64,000 nucleotides of DNA from Betaproteobacteria bacterium HGW-Betaproteobacteria-4 (GCA_002840785.1 PHCH01000028.1:1-64000); one strand, 5' to 3'. Counted from the stretch's first letter, positions 27,408 through 36,146 are shown. Numbers and translations: made by a program. Notes: generated by a model not told the origin, from the sequence alone.

Positions 27408-27851
27408 ATGTACGACCTGATATTTTTCCTGGTCCTGCTGCTGCTCGGCTACGTCTTCGGTCAACGCGCCGAAAAGCGCCATTTCCGTTCGATCATCGAA
27501 CGCGAAAAGCAACTGCGCGACATCCTGGTCTTTTCCGAGCGCCGCATTCCCGACGAGGAGCAACTGGACGGCACCCTGGTCTGCGGCAGCGTCGTCGTTT
27601 CGGTCGATTTCTTCAAACGCTTCGTCGCCAATCTGCGCAACCTGGTCGGTGGTCGCGTCAGCGCCTATGAATCCCTGCTCGAACGCGCCCGCCGCGAAGC
27701 CATCCTGCGCATGAAGGAAGAAGCGCGGCGCAGCGGGGCAAAGAGCGTCTGGAACATCCGCCTGGAGACATCGTCGATCTACAAGGGCGCGCAGCAGAGC
27801 ATCGGCGCGGTCGAAGTCCTCGCCTACGGGACCGCCGTCAAGCCGCGCTGA
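27408..27851 (+). CDS. YbjQ/UPF0145 paralogue with N-terminal membrane anchor
   Basis: The 147-residue product begins with a membrane helix (LIFFLVLLLLGYVFGQRAE) and continues with a divergent UPF0145 domain (DFFKRFVANLRNLVGGRVSAYESLLERARREAILRMKEEARRSGAKSVWNIRLETSS). It probably tethers the family's ring assembly to the inner membrane. The gene lies between the soluble paralogue and an M48 peptidase, with 3- and 4-base gaps, so the three are one operon. Confidence 0.85.
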   Translation: MYDLIFFLVLLLLGYVFGQRAEKRHFRSIIEREKQLRDILVFSERRIPDEEQLDGTLVCGSVVVSVDFFKRFVANLRNLVGGRVSAYESLLERARREAILRMKEEARRSGAKSVWNIRLETSSIYKGAQQSIGAVEVLAYGTAVKPR

Positions 27852-27855
27852 AAAT

Positions 27856-28698
27856 ATGGCCGAATACGAAAATCCTGAGATTCCCGAGGGCATCAATGTC
27901 AGCCCGACCCACCCGCTCAAGGATTTCGCCCTGCTCGTCGCCGGCATCAGCGCCCTGATCATCGTCGCCGTGCTTGCCCTGTCGCTGCTCGCCGGCCAAC
28001 TTGCCCGCCACATCCCGTTCGCCCAGGAACAGGCACTGGCGGCCAGCCTCGGCCGCTGGCTGCCGGAGCCGCCCGAATCGGCGCTCAACCGGCAGCGCCA
28101 GCACTATTTGCAAACCTTGACCAACCGTCTGGCCAGCACGATGGCCCTGCCGCCGGACATGCCGATAACCGTGCATTACTCGTCGAGCCAAACGGTCAAT
28201 GCCATGGCCACGCTGGGGGGCCACATTGTCGTCTTCCAGGGCCTGATCGACACCCTACCCAGCGAAAACGCGCTGGCCATGGTCCTTGCCCATGAAATCG
28301 CCCACGTCCGCCACCGCGACCCGGTCGTCGCCATGGGCCGCGGCTTCGCCGTCGTGCTCGCCCTCTCCAGCCTGGCCGGCTTCGGCGATGGCGCGCTGCA
28401 ACAATGGCTGGGCGGCGTCGGCATGCTGCCCATCCTCTCCTTCAGCCGCAGCCAGGAAGAAGCCGCCGATGCCACCGCGCTGCAAGCGGTACTCGACCTC
28501 TACGGCCACGTCGGCGACGCCGCCGCCTTTTTCGAGAAGGTAGCCGAACGCCAGTCTGCGGCACATACTCCGACGATGTTCAACACCCATCCCGACGTCG
28601 ACCAACGGATTGCCCGCATTCGCGAATTCTCGGCCCGCCATGCGAAGCCGGAACAAGGGCCGGCCACGCCCCTGCCGGCTTTCATGAAGGCCACCTGA
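27856..28698 (+). CDS. M48 family membrane metallopeptidase
   Basis: The 280-residue protein has an N-terminal membrane helix (FALLVAGISALIIVAVLALSLLAGQ) and the zinc motif HEIAH within MVLAHEIAHVRHRDPV, with the downstream glutamate in SRSQEEAADATAL. It resembles the HtpX/BepA/LoiP class of quality-control peptidases. Its operon partners are the two YbjQ-type proteins, which suggests a joint envelope function. Confidence 0.88.
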   Translation: MAEYENPEIPEGINVSPTHPLKDFALLVAGISALIIVAVLALSLLAGQLARHIPFAQEQALAASLGRWLPEPPESALNRQRQHYLQTLTNRLASTMALPPDMPITVHYSSSQTVNAMATLGGHIVVFQGLIDTLPSENALAMVLAHEIAHVRHRDPVVAMGRGFAVVLALSSLAGFGDGALQQWLGGVGMLPILSFSRSQEEAADATALQAVLDLYGHVGDAAAFFEKVAERQSAAHTPTMFNTHPDVDQRIARIREFSARHAKPEQGPATPLPAFMKAT

Positions 28699-28766
28699 CC
28701 AGCGATGCGGCGCCGGCTGCCGGCCGATGATAGACTCCCGGCTTCCCCCAGCCTGAAGCCCTACCC

Positions 28767-29732
28767 GTGCGCCTCACCCTGCTTGTCCCCGAACTGATCT
28801 GGCCCGAACCGAACGACCAACTGACCCTCGGAAAACTGGCTGCCCCCGGCTTTGAATGGCTGGCCGCCCACGCCGAATTTTCCCGCCAGCCGCGCCGGGC
28901 GTTTGAACACACGCTGGCCGACCACTTCGGACTGACCGATGCGCCTTTTGGCGCCCTCCGCCTGCTCGGTGAAACGGGAAAACAGCAGATTGAAGAAGGC
29001 CACTGGCTGTGCGCCGACCCCGTGCACCTGCGCTTCCACCACGAACGCATCGTCCTCGCCGACGCCGGCGCCTTCGAACTTGAACTGGAAGAAGCGCACG
29101 CCATCACGGCAGCGCTGAACTCCGAATTCGCCGACATCGGCCGCTTTCATGTCGCCACCGCCCGCCGCTGGTATCTGCAGCTGAATGCTACGGTCAACGA
29201 GAAATTTGCCCCGATTTCAACCATTGCCGGCCGTCGCCTCGATAGCGACCTGACCGACAAGAACGGCCCGCTCAAGCCGGCCGTGAACAGTGTCTGGCTG
29301 TGGGGTGGCGGGCCGCTGGGCGACGTGCCGGCGCCATTGTTTTCAGCCGTGTGCAGCGACAATCCGCTGGCCACCGGCCTGGCGCTCGCCGCCGGCATCG
29401 AGGCCCCGCCCTGCCCGGCCAGCCTGAGCACTCTGCTCGCCGACTCGGCGCCCAACGACACCCCGCTGGTCCTGCTCGACACCTTGCTGCCGCCGGTCCT
29501 CTACGAAAACAGCGACGACTGGCGCAACGCCTTCGCCGCGCTCGAACGCGACTGGTTCGTCCCGCTCCGTGCCGCGCTCGGCGGCAAGATCGAAACCCTG
29601 ACCATCGTCGCCCCCACCATCTACGGCCAGCTAACCTGGACGCTGCACGGCAAGGACCGCTGGAAATTCTGGCGCAAGAGCCGCCCGCTGCAGGCCATCG
29701 CAAAAGAACTGGCCGAAGGAACACCCCAGTGA
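28767..29732 (+). CDS. RpfE-like / phosphoglycerate-mutase-like protein upstream of recJ
   Basis: The 321-residue protein resembles the RpfE-type proteins encoded next to recJ in xanthomonads and many betaproteobacteria, sometimes labelled cofactor-independent phosphoglycerate mutase. Recognisable parts are the VPELIWPEPND start, FGLTDAPFGALRLLGE, WCADPVHLR-like HWLCADPVHLRFHHERIVLAD and VNSVWLWGGGPL. Catalytic function is unproven. The start is GTG, and its stop overlaps the recJ GTG start as GTGA. Bases 29186-29222 resemble the dispersed 36-bp motif. Confidence 0.78.
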   Translation: MRLTLLVPELIWPEPNDQLTLGKLAAPGFEWLAAHAEFSRQPRRAFEHTLADHFGLTDAPFGALRLLGETGKQQIEEGHWLCADPVHLRFHHERIVLADAGAFELELEEAHAITAALNSEFADIGRFHVATARRWYLQLNATVNEKFAPISTIAGRRLDSDLTDKNGPLKPAVNSVWLWGGGPLGDVPAPLFSAVCSDNPLATGLALAAGIEAPPCPASLSTLLADSAPNDTPLVLLDTLLPPVLYENSDDWRNAFAALERDWFVPLRAALGGKIETLTIVAPTIYGQLTWTLHGKDRWKFWRKSRPLQAIAKELAEGTPQ

Positions 29733-31417
29733 CCAACATCACCACCCGCAGCGCACCGCAACGCGTCGTCTGGCAACTCGAACAGCAGGGCCTGCACCCG
29801 CTGCTCGCCCGGCTCTATGCCTCACGCGGCATAAAGGACAAGTCCGAACTCGACTACGAATTGAAGTCGCTGATCCCGCCAGCCGCGCTGACCAACGCCA
29901 CGGAAGCAGCCCATCTACTGGCCGACGCCATCGAAGCCGAGGCGAAGATGCTGATCATCGGCGACTACGACTGCGACGGCGCCACTGCCACCGCCGTCGG
30001 CATGCGCGCCCTGAAAGCACTCGGCGCCGACGTCGACTTCCTACTGCCCGACCGCTTCAAGCTTGGCTACGGCCTGTCGCCGGAAATCGTCGATGTCGCC
30101 GCCCAGCAGTCGCCCGACCTCATCATCACCGTCGATAACGGCATCGCCAGCCTCGAAGGTGTCGCCCGCGCCCAGCAGCACGGCATCGCGACGCTAATCA
30201 CCGACCACCATTTGCCGGCCGAAACGCTGCCCGAGGCCGATTGCATCGTCAATCCCAACCAGCCGGGCTGCGACTTTCCGTCCAAATGCATCGCCGGCGT
30301 CGGCGTCATGTTCTACGTCATGCTCGCCCTGCGCGCCGAACTGCGCGAACGCGGTTATTTTGCCGAGCGCCCGGAACCCAATTTCGCCAGCCTGCTCGAC
30401 CTCGTCGCGCTGGGCACCGTCGCCGACGTCGTCAAGCTCGACCGCAACAACCGCATCCTCGTCAGCCAGGGCCTCAAGCGCATGCGCGCCGGCCAGATGC
30501 AGGCCGGCATCGCTGCCCTCTTCAAAGCCGCCGGACGCGACCCGAAAAAAGCCACGGCGATGGACCTCGGCTTCATCCTCGGCCCGCGTCTCAACGCCGC
30601 CGGCCGCCTGGCCGACATGCGCCTCGGCGTCGAATGCCTGCTCACCGATGACCCCAGCCGCGCCCTGCAAATCGCCCAGGAACTCGACACCCTGAACCGC
30701 GAACGCCGCGAGATCGAATCCGGCATGCAGGAACAGGCGCTGATCCTGCTCGAATCGCTCGACGCCAACGAGGCTTCACCCGGCATCGCGCTCTTCGATG
30801 AAAGCTGGCACGAAGGCGTCGTCGGCATCCTCGCCTCGCGCATCAAAGACAAACTGCATCGCCCGGTCTTCGCCTTCGCACCCGGCGAAGGCGGCATCGT
30901 CAAGGGTTCGGGCCGCTCTATTCCTGGCCTGCACCTGCGCGACGCCCTCGACCTCGTCGCCAAGCGTGCCCCCGGCCTGCTCATCCGCTTCGGCGGCCAC
31001 GCCATGGCGGCCGGTGCTACGGTCAACGCCGAAAACTTCGAAAAATTCAAATCCCTGTTCGCCGAAGTCGCCGGCGAACTACTCGCCCCGGCCGACCTTA
31101 CCCGCACGCTGGAAACCGATGGGAACCTAGAAGGCAGCTACATTTCCCTCGCCACCGCCCGCCTGCTCGAAAACGAAATCTGGGGCCAGGGCTTCCCGGC
31201 ACCGCTGTTCATGGACGATTTCGAGGTCGAACAGCAGCGCGTGCTCAAGGACAAACACCTCAAACTGCGCCTGCGCAAAGGCGACACCCGCATCGACGCC
31301 ATCCAGTTCAACTTCAGCACCCAGCCCGGCAACCGCACGCGCCTCGCCTACCGGCTGACCATCAACGAATACATGGGCGTCGAAAGCCCGCAGTTGATGG
31401 TGGAGCATCTGGAGTAG
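29729..31417 (+). CDS. recJ: Single-stranded-DNA-specific exonuclease RecJ
   Basis: The 562-residue enzyme has the DHH motifs IIGDYDCDGATATAVG, VDNG and ITDHHLP, GxVADVV-type GTVADVV, and the DHHA1 glycine-rich RFGGHAMAAG. It is a 5'-3' exonuclease for recombination and mismatch repair. The GTG start at 29729 overlaps the previous stop and gives normal RecJ length, so the ORF-track start at 29300 is a shadow. A decayed second copy of the last 66 bases lies 3.4 kb downstream. Confidence 0.94.
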   Translation: MTNITTRSAPQRVVWQLEQQGLHPLLARLYASRGIKDKSELDYELKSLIPPAALTNATEAAHLLADAIEAEAKMLIIGDYDCDGATATAVGMRALKALGADVDFLLPDRFKLGYGLSPEIVDVAAQQSPDLIITVDNGIASLEGVARAQQHGIATLITDHHLPAETLPEADCIVNPNQPGCDFPSKCIAGVGVMFYVMLALRAELRERGYFAERPEPNFASLLDLVALGTVADVVKLDRNNRILVSQGLKRMRAGQMQAGIAALFKAAGRDPKKATAMDLGFILGPRLNAAGRLADMRLGVECLLTDDPSRALQIAQELDTLNRERREIESGMQEQALILLESLDANEASPGIALFDESWHEGVVGILASRIKDKLHRPVFAFAPGEGGIVKGSGRSIPGLHLRDALDLVAKRAPGLLIRFGGHAMAAGATVNAENFEKFKSLFAEVAGELLAPADLTRTLETDGNLEGSYISLATARLLENEIWGQGFPAPLFMDDFEVEQQRVLKDKHLKLRLRKGDTRIDAIQFNFSTQPGNRTRLAYRLTINEYMGVESPQLMVEHLE

Positions 31418-31443
31418 CCGCAATTTGGTATTTGCCGCGCCAT

Positions 31444-31480
31444 TGCTACGGTCAACCGGAAAAAACGGCCAAAATCGAAA
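31444..31480 (+). repeat. Dispersed 36-bp motif
   Basis: TGCTACGGTCAACCGGAAAAAACGGCCAAAATCGAAA is a full copy, 27 bases after the recJ stop and in the convergent gap before the LysR gene. Confidence 0.88.
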
Positions 31481-31513
31481 TCCCGCCATGCCGCTCGCCG
31501 GCCAGGCGGGATT
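31479..31513 (-). terminator. Possible terminator of the LysR gene
   Basis: AATCCCGCC and GGCGGGATT form a perfect 9-bp stem with a 17-base loop. On the minus strand it is followed by TTTCGATTTTGG, the T-rich side of the adjoining 36-bp motif, which could act as the U tract. Confidence 0.5.
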
Positions 31514-31530
31514 AGCCAAAGGCAGCAAGG

Positions 31531-32439
31531 TTATTCCCGATAAGCCAGGGCGGCATTGCCACGCAGTTGCTCAACCAGCACATCGACCAGCGCACGAACT
31601 TTGGCGGAGGCTTGCCGGCCTTCGAGGTGAATGATGTGGACGGGCAGCGCCGGCGGCTCGCTGTCAGCAAACAACCGGATCAGATTCCCGTTCGCCAGAT
31701 GGCCCGCCACCTGGTAGGACATCAGACGCGTCACGCCAAAGCCCATCAGCGCCGCCTCGATGGCCGCCGCATTGTTGCTGACAGTCAGGCGCGGCCGAAG
31801 CTTGACGCTGAATTGCCGCTTGCCGTCGCCCAGGCGCCATTCGGTACCCGGCGATACCGCGCTGGCCGAGATGATGTTCTGCCCGGCCAGATCGCTCGGC
31901 TCCCTCAACTCGGGGTGCCGGGCCAGGTAGTCGGGCGCAGCGCAAATGACGCGACGGACCGATCCGACCGGAACGGCGCGCATCGTCGAATCGGGTAGCT
32001 CGCCGATACGGACGCCGACATCGATGCCCTCCTCGAGCAAATTGACCACCCGGTCGACATAAACCGCGCTGACCGAAACCTCCGGGTAACGCGCCAGGAA
32101 TTCGACGATACCCGGCATGACGTGCATGCTGCCGAAAAGGACCGGCGCCGTGACGACCAATTGGCCACGCACCGTGGCGTGAACGCCGGCCGCCGCCTCG
32201 TCGGCCTCGTCGGCCTCAGCCAGAATTCGGCGGGCGCTTTCCAGATAGCGCTGACCGGCATCGGTGGCCCGGACAAAGCGCGTCGTCCGGGACAACAGCT
32301 TGACCCCGAGATGCGCCTCCAGCGCCGCTATGGTCCGCGTCACAGCGGGCGGCGACATGGCCAGCCGACGCGCCGCGGCGGCGAAACTCTCCTCTTCGGC
32401 CACAGCAACAAAGACGCCCATCGAGTAAAGCCGGTCCAT
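31531..32439 (-). CDS. LysR family transcriptional regulator
   Basis: The 302-residue regulator has a standard N-terminal helix-turn-helix (MDRLYSMGVFVAVAEEESFAAAARRLAMSPPAVTRTIAALEAHLGVKLLSRTTR) and a substrate-binding domain. Its subfamily is the common DmlR/PgrR-like group; the ligand cannot be inferred. It is divergent from the AhpD-like gene with a 125-base gap and probably regulates that operon. Confidence 0.9.
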   Translation of the reverse strand: MDRLYSMGVFVAVAEEESFAAAARRLAMSPPAVTRTIAALEAHLGVKLLSRTTRFVRATDAGQRYLESARRILAEADEADEAAAGVHATVRGQLVVTAPVLFGSMHVMPGIVEFLARYPEVSVSAVYVDRVVNLLEEGIDVGVRIGELPDSTMRAVPVGSVRRVICAAPDYLARHPELREPSDLAGQNIISASAVSPGTEWRLGDGKRQFSVKLRPRLTVSNNAAAIEAALMGFGVTRLMSYQVAGHLANGNLIRLFADSEPPALPVHIIHLEGRQASAKVRALVDVLVEQLRGNAALAYRE

Positions 32440-32564
32440 TTTAGAATTCCATTATCTGCAATAATAAATTGTGAAATATGGATATTCTTCTATTTCATAC
32501 ACACGAGCAAGATGCGTTTCAGGCACTGCGCAACCCGCACGGTGAATCAAACAGGAGAACTTCC

Positions 32565-33107
32565 ATGTCACGCATCAGCATTCCCTCAGCCGATCAAACC
32601 CCGTCCGCCTCTTTGCCGCTGCTCGAGGCCGTCCTGCGCCAACTCGGCGTCGTCCCCAACCTGATGAAAGTCGTCGGCCACAGCCCGGCGGCCCTGGAAG
32701 GCTACTTGAGCCTGAACGGCGCCCTCGGCAAAGGCAGCATCGGCGCCCAGACCAGCGAGCGGATCGCCCTGGCGGTGGCCGAGCTCAACGGCTGCGCTTA
32801 TTGCCTGTCGGCCCACAGCTATCTCGGCAGCAATCTGGCCAAGCTCGACGCCGCCGAACTCGACGCCAATCGTCATGGCAACTCGACCGACCCCAAGGCC
32901 GCCGCCGCCCTGCGCTTCGCCACACGCGTCGTCGGCACGCGCGGCCATGTCGCCAACGCCGACCTGGCCGAGATCAAAGCCGCCGGCTTCAGCGAAGCCG
33001 AGGTAATCGAGATCGTTTTGCTGGTCGCCCTCAACACGCTGACCAACTACGTCAATAACGTCGCCCGGACGGACATCGACTTCCCGGTCGTCCATCCATT
33101 CCAATAA
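32565..33107 (+). CDS. AhpD-like carboxymuconolactone decarboxylase family protein
   Basis: The 180-residue protein has the AhpD-type motif ELNGCAYCLSAHSYLG with a CxxC pair and nearby histidine, typical of peroxidase-related members of this family. It likely takes part in alkyl-hydroperoxide or thiol chemistry. ATG 32565 is chosen because AGGAGA lies 8 bases upstream; the ORF-track start at 32478 lies in the regulatory gap. It begins a run of four or five same-strand genes. Confidence 0.88.
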   Translation: MSRISIPSADQTPSASLPLLEAVLRQLGVVPNLMKVVGHSPAALEGYLSLNGALGKGSIGAQTSERIALAVAELNGCAYCLSAHSYLGSNLAKLDAAELDANRHGNSTDPKAAAALRFATRVVGTRGHVANADLAEIKAAGFSEAEVIEIVLLVALNTLTNYVNNVARTDIDFPVVHPFQ

Positions 33108-33136
33108 ACCGGTTCACATTTACGGAGCGGATAGCC

Positions 33137-33754
33137 ATGAGCCAGGAACGCAAAATCGCCAGCGATATCGCCTTCACACCCGGCGTCAAGGCTATCCAAT
33201 CCCGCAAAGGTTCGCGCGATGCCTATGCCCGCATGGAAAGTCTGGGCGGCTGGGCGACGACGATCAACGGCGATCTCGCCGAATTCATCGGGCAACAAAC
33301 CAGTGTCTTTCTCGCCACGGCCAACCGCGACGGCCAGCCTTACATCCAGCACCGCGGCGGGCCGCCCGGCTTTCTGGTTGTGCTCGATGAACAGACCATT
33401 GCCTTCGCGGATTTCAACGGTAACCGGCAATACATCACGAGCGGCAATCTGGCCGAGAACCCCAGGGCGCATCTCTTCCTGATCGACTACGCAACGCAGC
33501 AACGTTTCAAGCTGTGGGGAACCGCCCGCGTCGTCGAGGACGACAGGGCGCTGACTGACCGGCTGATGCCGCAAAACTACCGTGCAAGAAGTGAACAGGC
33601 CATAGTGTTCACCGTCGAAGTCTGGGATGCCAACTGCTCGCAACATATCCCGCAACGCCTCGAAGCCGGTGATGTGTCCAGGGCACTGCAAAGCCGCGAC
33701 GCGAAAATTGCCGAACTGGAAGCCGAGATCAAACGACTAAGCAGCAATCGATAA
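33137..33754 (+). CDS. Pyridoxamine 5'-phosphate oxidase-like flavin protein
   Basis: The 205-residue protein shows the split-barrel FMN-binding pattern TSVFLATANRDGQPYIQHRGGPPGFLVVLDEQTIAFADFNGNRQYITSGNLAENPRAHLFLIDY. Proteins of this group reduce or bind small molecules and are often found with AhpD-like genes. The C-terminal tail is a short coiled coil (AKIAELEAEIKRL). It is 29 bases after the AhpD-like gene and 6 before the NTF2-like gene. Confidence 0.85.
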   Translation: MSQERKIASDIAFTPGVKAIQSRKGSRDAYARMESLGGWATTINGDLAEFIGQQTSVFLATANRDGQPYIQHRGGPPGFLVVLDEQTIAFADFNGNRQYITSGNLAENPRAHLFLIDYATQQRFKLWGTARVVEDDRALTDRLMPQNYRARSEQAIVFTVEVWDANCSQHIPQRLEAGDVSRALQSRDAKIAELEAEIKRLSSNR

Positions 33755-33760
33755 GGAAGC

Positions 33761-34231
33761 ATGATGGAAACCAAACCACCCCTGCCGCCGTTCACCACCG
33801 ACAGCGCCACCCAGAAAGTCCGACTGGCAGAGGACGCCTGGAACAGCCGCGACCCGGACCGCGTCGTGCTGGTCTATACCGACGACACGCGCTGGCGCAA
33901 CCGAACCGAATTCCCGGTCGGCCGCGAGCAGGTACATCAATTCCTGACACGCAAATGGCAAAAGGAATTGGACTACCGCCTGATCAAGGAACTCTGGGCT
34001 TGCACCGACAACCGCATCGCGGTGCGTTTCGCCTATGAATACCATGACGAGACGGGACAATGGTTTCGTGCCTATGGCAACGAAAACTGGGAATTCAACG
34101 AACACGGCTACATGCAGCGCCGTTTTGCCAGCATCAACGACCTGCCGATCAACGCGAGCGAACGAAAGTTCTTCTGGCCGCTCGGCCGGCGCCCCGATGA
34201 CCATCCGTCCCTGAGCGACCTCGGACTATGA
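33761..34231 (+). CDS. DUF1348 / NTF2-like protein
   Basis: The 156-residue product matches the DUF1348 branch of the NTF2-like (SnoaL) fold: [44 protein letters not shown] and [45 protein letters not shown]. Function is unknown; the fold often binds small hydrophobic ligands. The stop overlaps the next start by 4 bases (ATGA). Confidence 0.88.
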   Translation: MMETKPPLPPFTTDSATQKVRLAEDAWNSRDPDRVVLVYTDDTRWRNRTEFPVGREQVHQFLTRKWQKELDYRLIKELWACTDNRIAVRFAYEYHDETGQWFRAYGNENWEFNEHGYMQRRFASINDLPINASERKFFWPLGRRPDDHPSLSDLGL

Positions 34232-34779
34232 ATCCAACGCGCGAACTGTATGTCAGCACCGATATCGAAACCGATGGCCCGATCGTCGGCAAGAACGCCA
34301 TGCTTAGTATCGGCTCGGCCGTCTTTAGCGCTGACAAACAGTTGCTGGCGACGTTCTCAGCCAATCTGGAAACGCCGCCGGACAGCGAGCCAGACCGGCA
34401 CACCATGGCCTGGTGGGCCACCCAGCCGGATGCCTGGGCCACCTGCCGGGTCAATCCCGAAGCCCCCGAAACGGCGATAACCCGATACGCCGCCTGGCTA
34501 AAGGCGCTGCCCGGAAAAGCTGTCTTCGTCGCCTACCCCGCCGCCTTCGACTTCCCCTACGTACTCTGGTATCTCAACCACTACGCTGGCGAAAACCCAT
34601 TCGGCTATTCGGTCATCGACATCAAAACCTACGCCATGGCCATCCTGCGCAAGCCCTACCACCAATGTGGCAGAGCTTCGATGCCCGCAGATTGGTTCGA
34701 CCCGTCGCCACATACGCACATCGCCCTGGACGACGCAATAGAACAGGGCCAGCTCTTTTGCAACATGTTGAAACGATGA
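34228..34779 (+). CDS. DnaQ-like 3'-5' exonuclease
   Basis: The 183-residue protein has the DEDD-type residues in VSTDIETDG (D-x-E), [14 protein letters not shown] and [11 protein letters not shown] (H-x4-D). Such proteins are stand-alone DNA or RNA exonucleases. It is translationally coupled to the DUF1348 gene. It ends 36 bases before a decayed copy of the recJ 3' end, so two nuclease-related sequences flank this small block. Confidence 0.8.
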   Translation: MNPTRELYVSTDIETDGPIVGKNAMLSIGSAVFSADKQLLATFSANLETPPDSEPDRHTMAWWATQPDAWATCRVNPEAPETAITRYAAWLKALPGKAVFVAYPAAFDFPYVLWYLNHYAGENPFGYSVIDIKTYAMAILRKPYHQCGRASMPADWFDPSPHTHIALDDAIEQGQLFCNMLKR

Positions 34780-34815
34780 TCCGTCAAACGTGCACTGATT
34801 CGCATCACCCATTGC

Positions 34816-34880
34816 CGACTGACCATCAATGGATACATGGGCGTCGAAGTCCCTAATTGATGGTTGAGCACTTGGAATAG
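34816..34880 (+). pseudogene. Decayed duplicate of the recJ 3' end
   Basis: CGACTGACCATCAATGGATACATGGGCGTCGAA... ending TTGAGCACTTGGAATAG aligns with the last 66 bases of recJ at roughly 80 percent identity by eye. In frame it reads RLTINGYMGVEVPN before a stop, against RLTINEYMGVESPQLMVEHLE in RecJ. A one-base deletion causes the early stop. As in the real gene, a 36-bp motif copy follows about 28 bases after the TAG. Confidence 0.85.
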
Positions 34881-34908
34881 ACGTTAACCGAAGGGGACGG
34901 AACCATTC

Positions 34909-34944
34909 CCGCGGTCAACCAGAAAAAACGGCCAAAACTGAAAT
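34909..34944 (+). repeat. Dispersed 36-bp motif
   Basis: CCGCGGTCAACCAGAAAAAACGGCCAAAACTGAAA has one mismatch in the 10-bp core and a well-kept A-rich tail. Confidence 0.8.
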
Positions 34945-35032
34945 AACACCAGCCGATCCATCATCGCAAAAAGCGATGACAAGCAATTCAGTCGTGCCTA
35001 CTGTGTTTGGTCAGGAACAGTCAGCGAATGCG

Positions 35033-35062
35033 ACAAACAAAAGAGGCGCCCGCAGGCGCCCT
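35033..35062 (-). terminator. Terminator of the PEP-CTERM gene
   Basis: On the minus strand GGCGCC-TGCG-GGCGCC is followed by TCTTTTGTTTG, 24 bases after the stop codon. Confidence 0.75.
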
Positions 35063-35083
35063 TAAATGAATCACCGGAAAAAC

Positions 35084-35983
35084 TTAGCTTTTCCTGTGCC
35101 GAATCACTGCAACACCAAGCAACCCCAAGCCAAGCAGGGCAAGACTGGCCGGTTCGGGAACGTCACTCGACGGCTGAGGATCGCGAGCCCAAACCGAAAT
35201 GTACGAAATGGTTTGAGCATCTCCCTTATCGTTCGTGAAATCATCCGTATTCCACTCGCCGGTGAAAGAATAAGGCGTCACGAAATCGAAACCGGGTATT
35301 CCTTGGCCAAGCAAATTGAAATTGAAATCGTAGACCGCGAATCCATCCTGCCCGGAGTGAAGTACGAAGGCCAGATGATCGAAGGCATTTCTCCCCAGTA
35401 CGGCCTGAACTTTCGCAATGATGTCCACCGTAGTTTCAATCTCCCACGAACCTTCCGTGCAGCCCGTGTTGGAACAATTGAAGGCTACCCGCAGAACCTG
35501 TTCGATCAGGGAATTTCCAAGCGCATCAAGGGGATTCGTTGAGTACTCCATAGCAGACCACGATCCGCCTGAATAATTACTCTTGGCCAGCTTGATCCAA
35601 CCCGGATCGGTTGCGACACCATTGCCATCAAGATCAAGCATCTGATCAGCCGAAGTGGTCAGGAATTCATTGCCCAACAAAACCGTAGTGGAACCTTTCT
35701 TCTCGCCGTTTAGAAGGCCATCTTCGATCCGGCCGATATTCTCATCGGTCGAGAGTGTTCCATCACCATTTACCCCATTGATCTTGATAGTTCCGAGGCA
35801 GCCAGTAGCAGACTGCGAACCGGTATATACCACCCCGGAATTATCTAGCGGACTCGTCTCTATGCTGGTAATCGTGACGCTATCCAGCGTACACGTAGCT
35901 GCTTGTGCGGAATTTCCAAAGACAATACCCGTCAGCAGAGCAATGGAAAGTGCAGTCAGGGATTTTGATTTTAGCGATTTCAT
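35084..35983 (-). CDS. PEP-CTERM sorted secreted protein
   Basis: The 299-residue protein has a signal peptide (LTALSIALLTGIVFGNSAQA) and a C-terminal PEP-CTERM tag: the motif VPEPASLALLGLGLLG, a membrane helix and a basic end (RHRKS). Exosortase cleaves such tags and delivers the protein to the cell surface, often linked to exopolysaccharide and floc formation. The middle part is beta-rich with no named domain. ATG 35983 is preferred because AAGG lies 9 bases upstream; the ORF-track GTG at 35992 overlaps that site. No exosortase is in the window. A sigma54-type promoter lies upstream. Confidence 0.9.
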   Translation of the reverse strand: MKSLKSKSLTALSIALLTGIVFGNSAQAATCTLDSVTITSIETSPLDNSGVVYTGSQSATGCLGTIKINGVNGDGTLSTDENIGRIEDGLLNGEKKGSTTVLLGNEFLTTSADQMLDLDGNGVATDPGWIKLAKSNYSGGSWSAMEYSTNPLDALGNSLIEQVLRVAFNCSNTGCTEGSWEIETTVDIIAKVQAVLGRNAFDHLAFVLHSGQDGFAVYDFNFNLLGQGIPGFDFVTPYSFTGEWNTDDFTNDKGDAQTISYISVWARDPQPSSDVPEPASLALLGLGLLGVAVIRHRKS

Positions 35984-36044
35984 TTTGGTCACCTTGTGCT
36001 GTGCAGAAACCGCATATGGAATTTTGCGGCTTCAATGATCAAAC

Positions 36045-36060
36045 AGCACAACCCATGCCA
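36045..36060 (-). promoter_or_regulatory. Sigma54-type promoter for the PEP-CTERM gene
   Basis: On the minus strand TGGCATGGGTTGTGCT matches the sigma54 consensus TGGCACGNNNNTTGCW, with the invariant GG and GC exactly 10 bases apart. It implies a leader of about 50 bases. Confidence 0.7.
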
Positions 36061-36146
36061 CTTTGAAATCGCATGGAATAGACAACCTGCCGGCAAGCCC
36101 TCCCAGAGGGCAAAAATCGCATTTTCATAAATCGAAAATGGGCGTC

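Larger units (their letters stand above)
34780..35083. other. Convergent gap after the exonuclease gene
   Basis: This 304-base stretch carries no gene. It holds a decayed copy of the recJ 3' end, a copy of the dispersed 36-bp motif and the terminator of the PEP-CTERM gene. Confidence 0.75.

Noticed and set aside
29186-31051. Motif-like GCTACGGTCAAC stretches in the rpfE-like gene (29186) and recJ (31015)
   Set aside because: They share the left part of the motif but lack the full CGGTCAACCG core, and in recJ the encoded ATVNAENFEKF is close to the normal family sequence, so they were not counted as clear copies.
31531-34880. Integrative element with att sites at recJ
   Set aside because: The recJ end is duplicated, but there is no integrase or mobility gene and the copy is long and diverged, so only an acquired or duplicated block is claimed.
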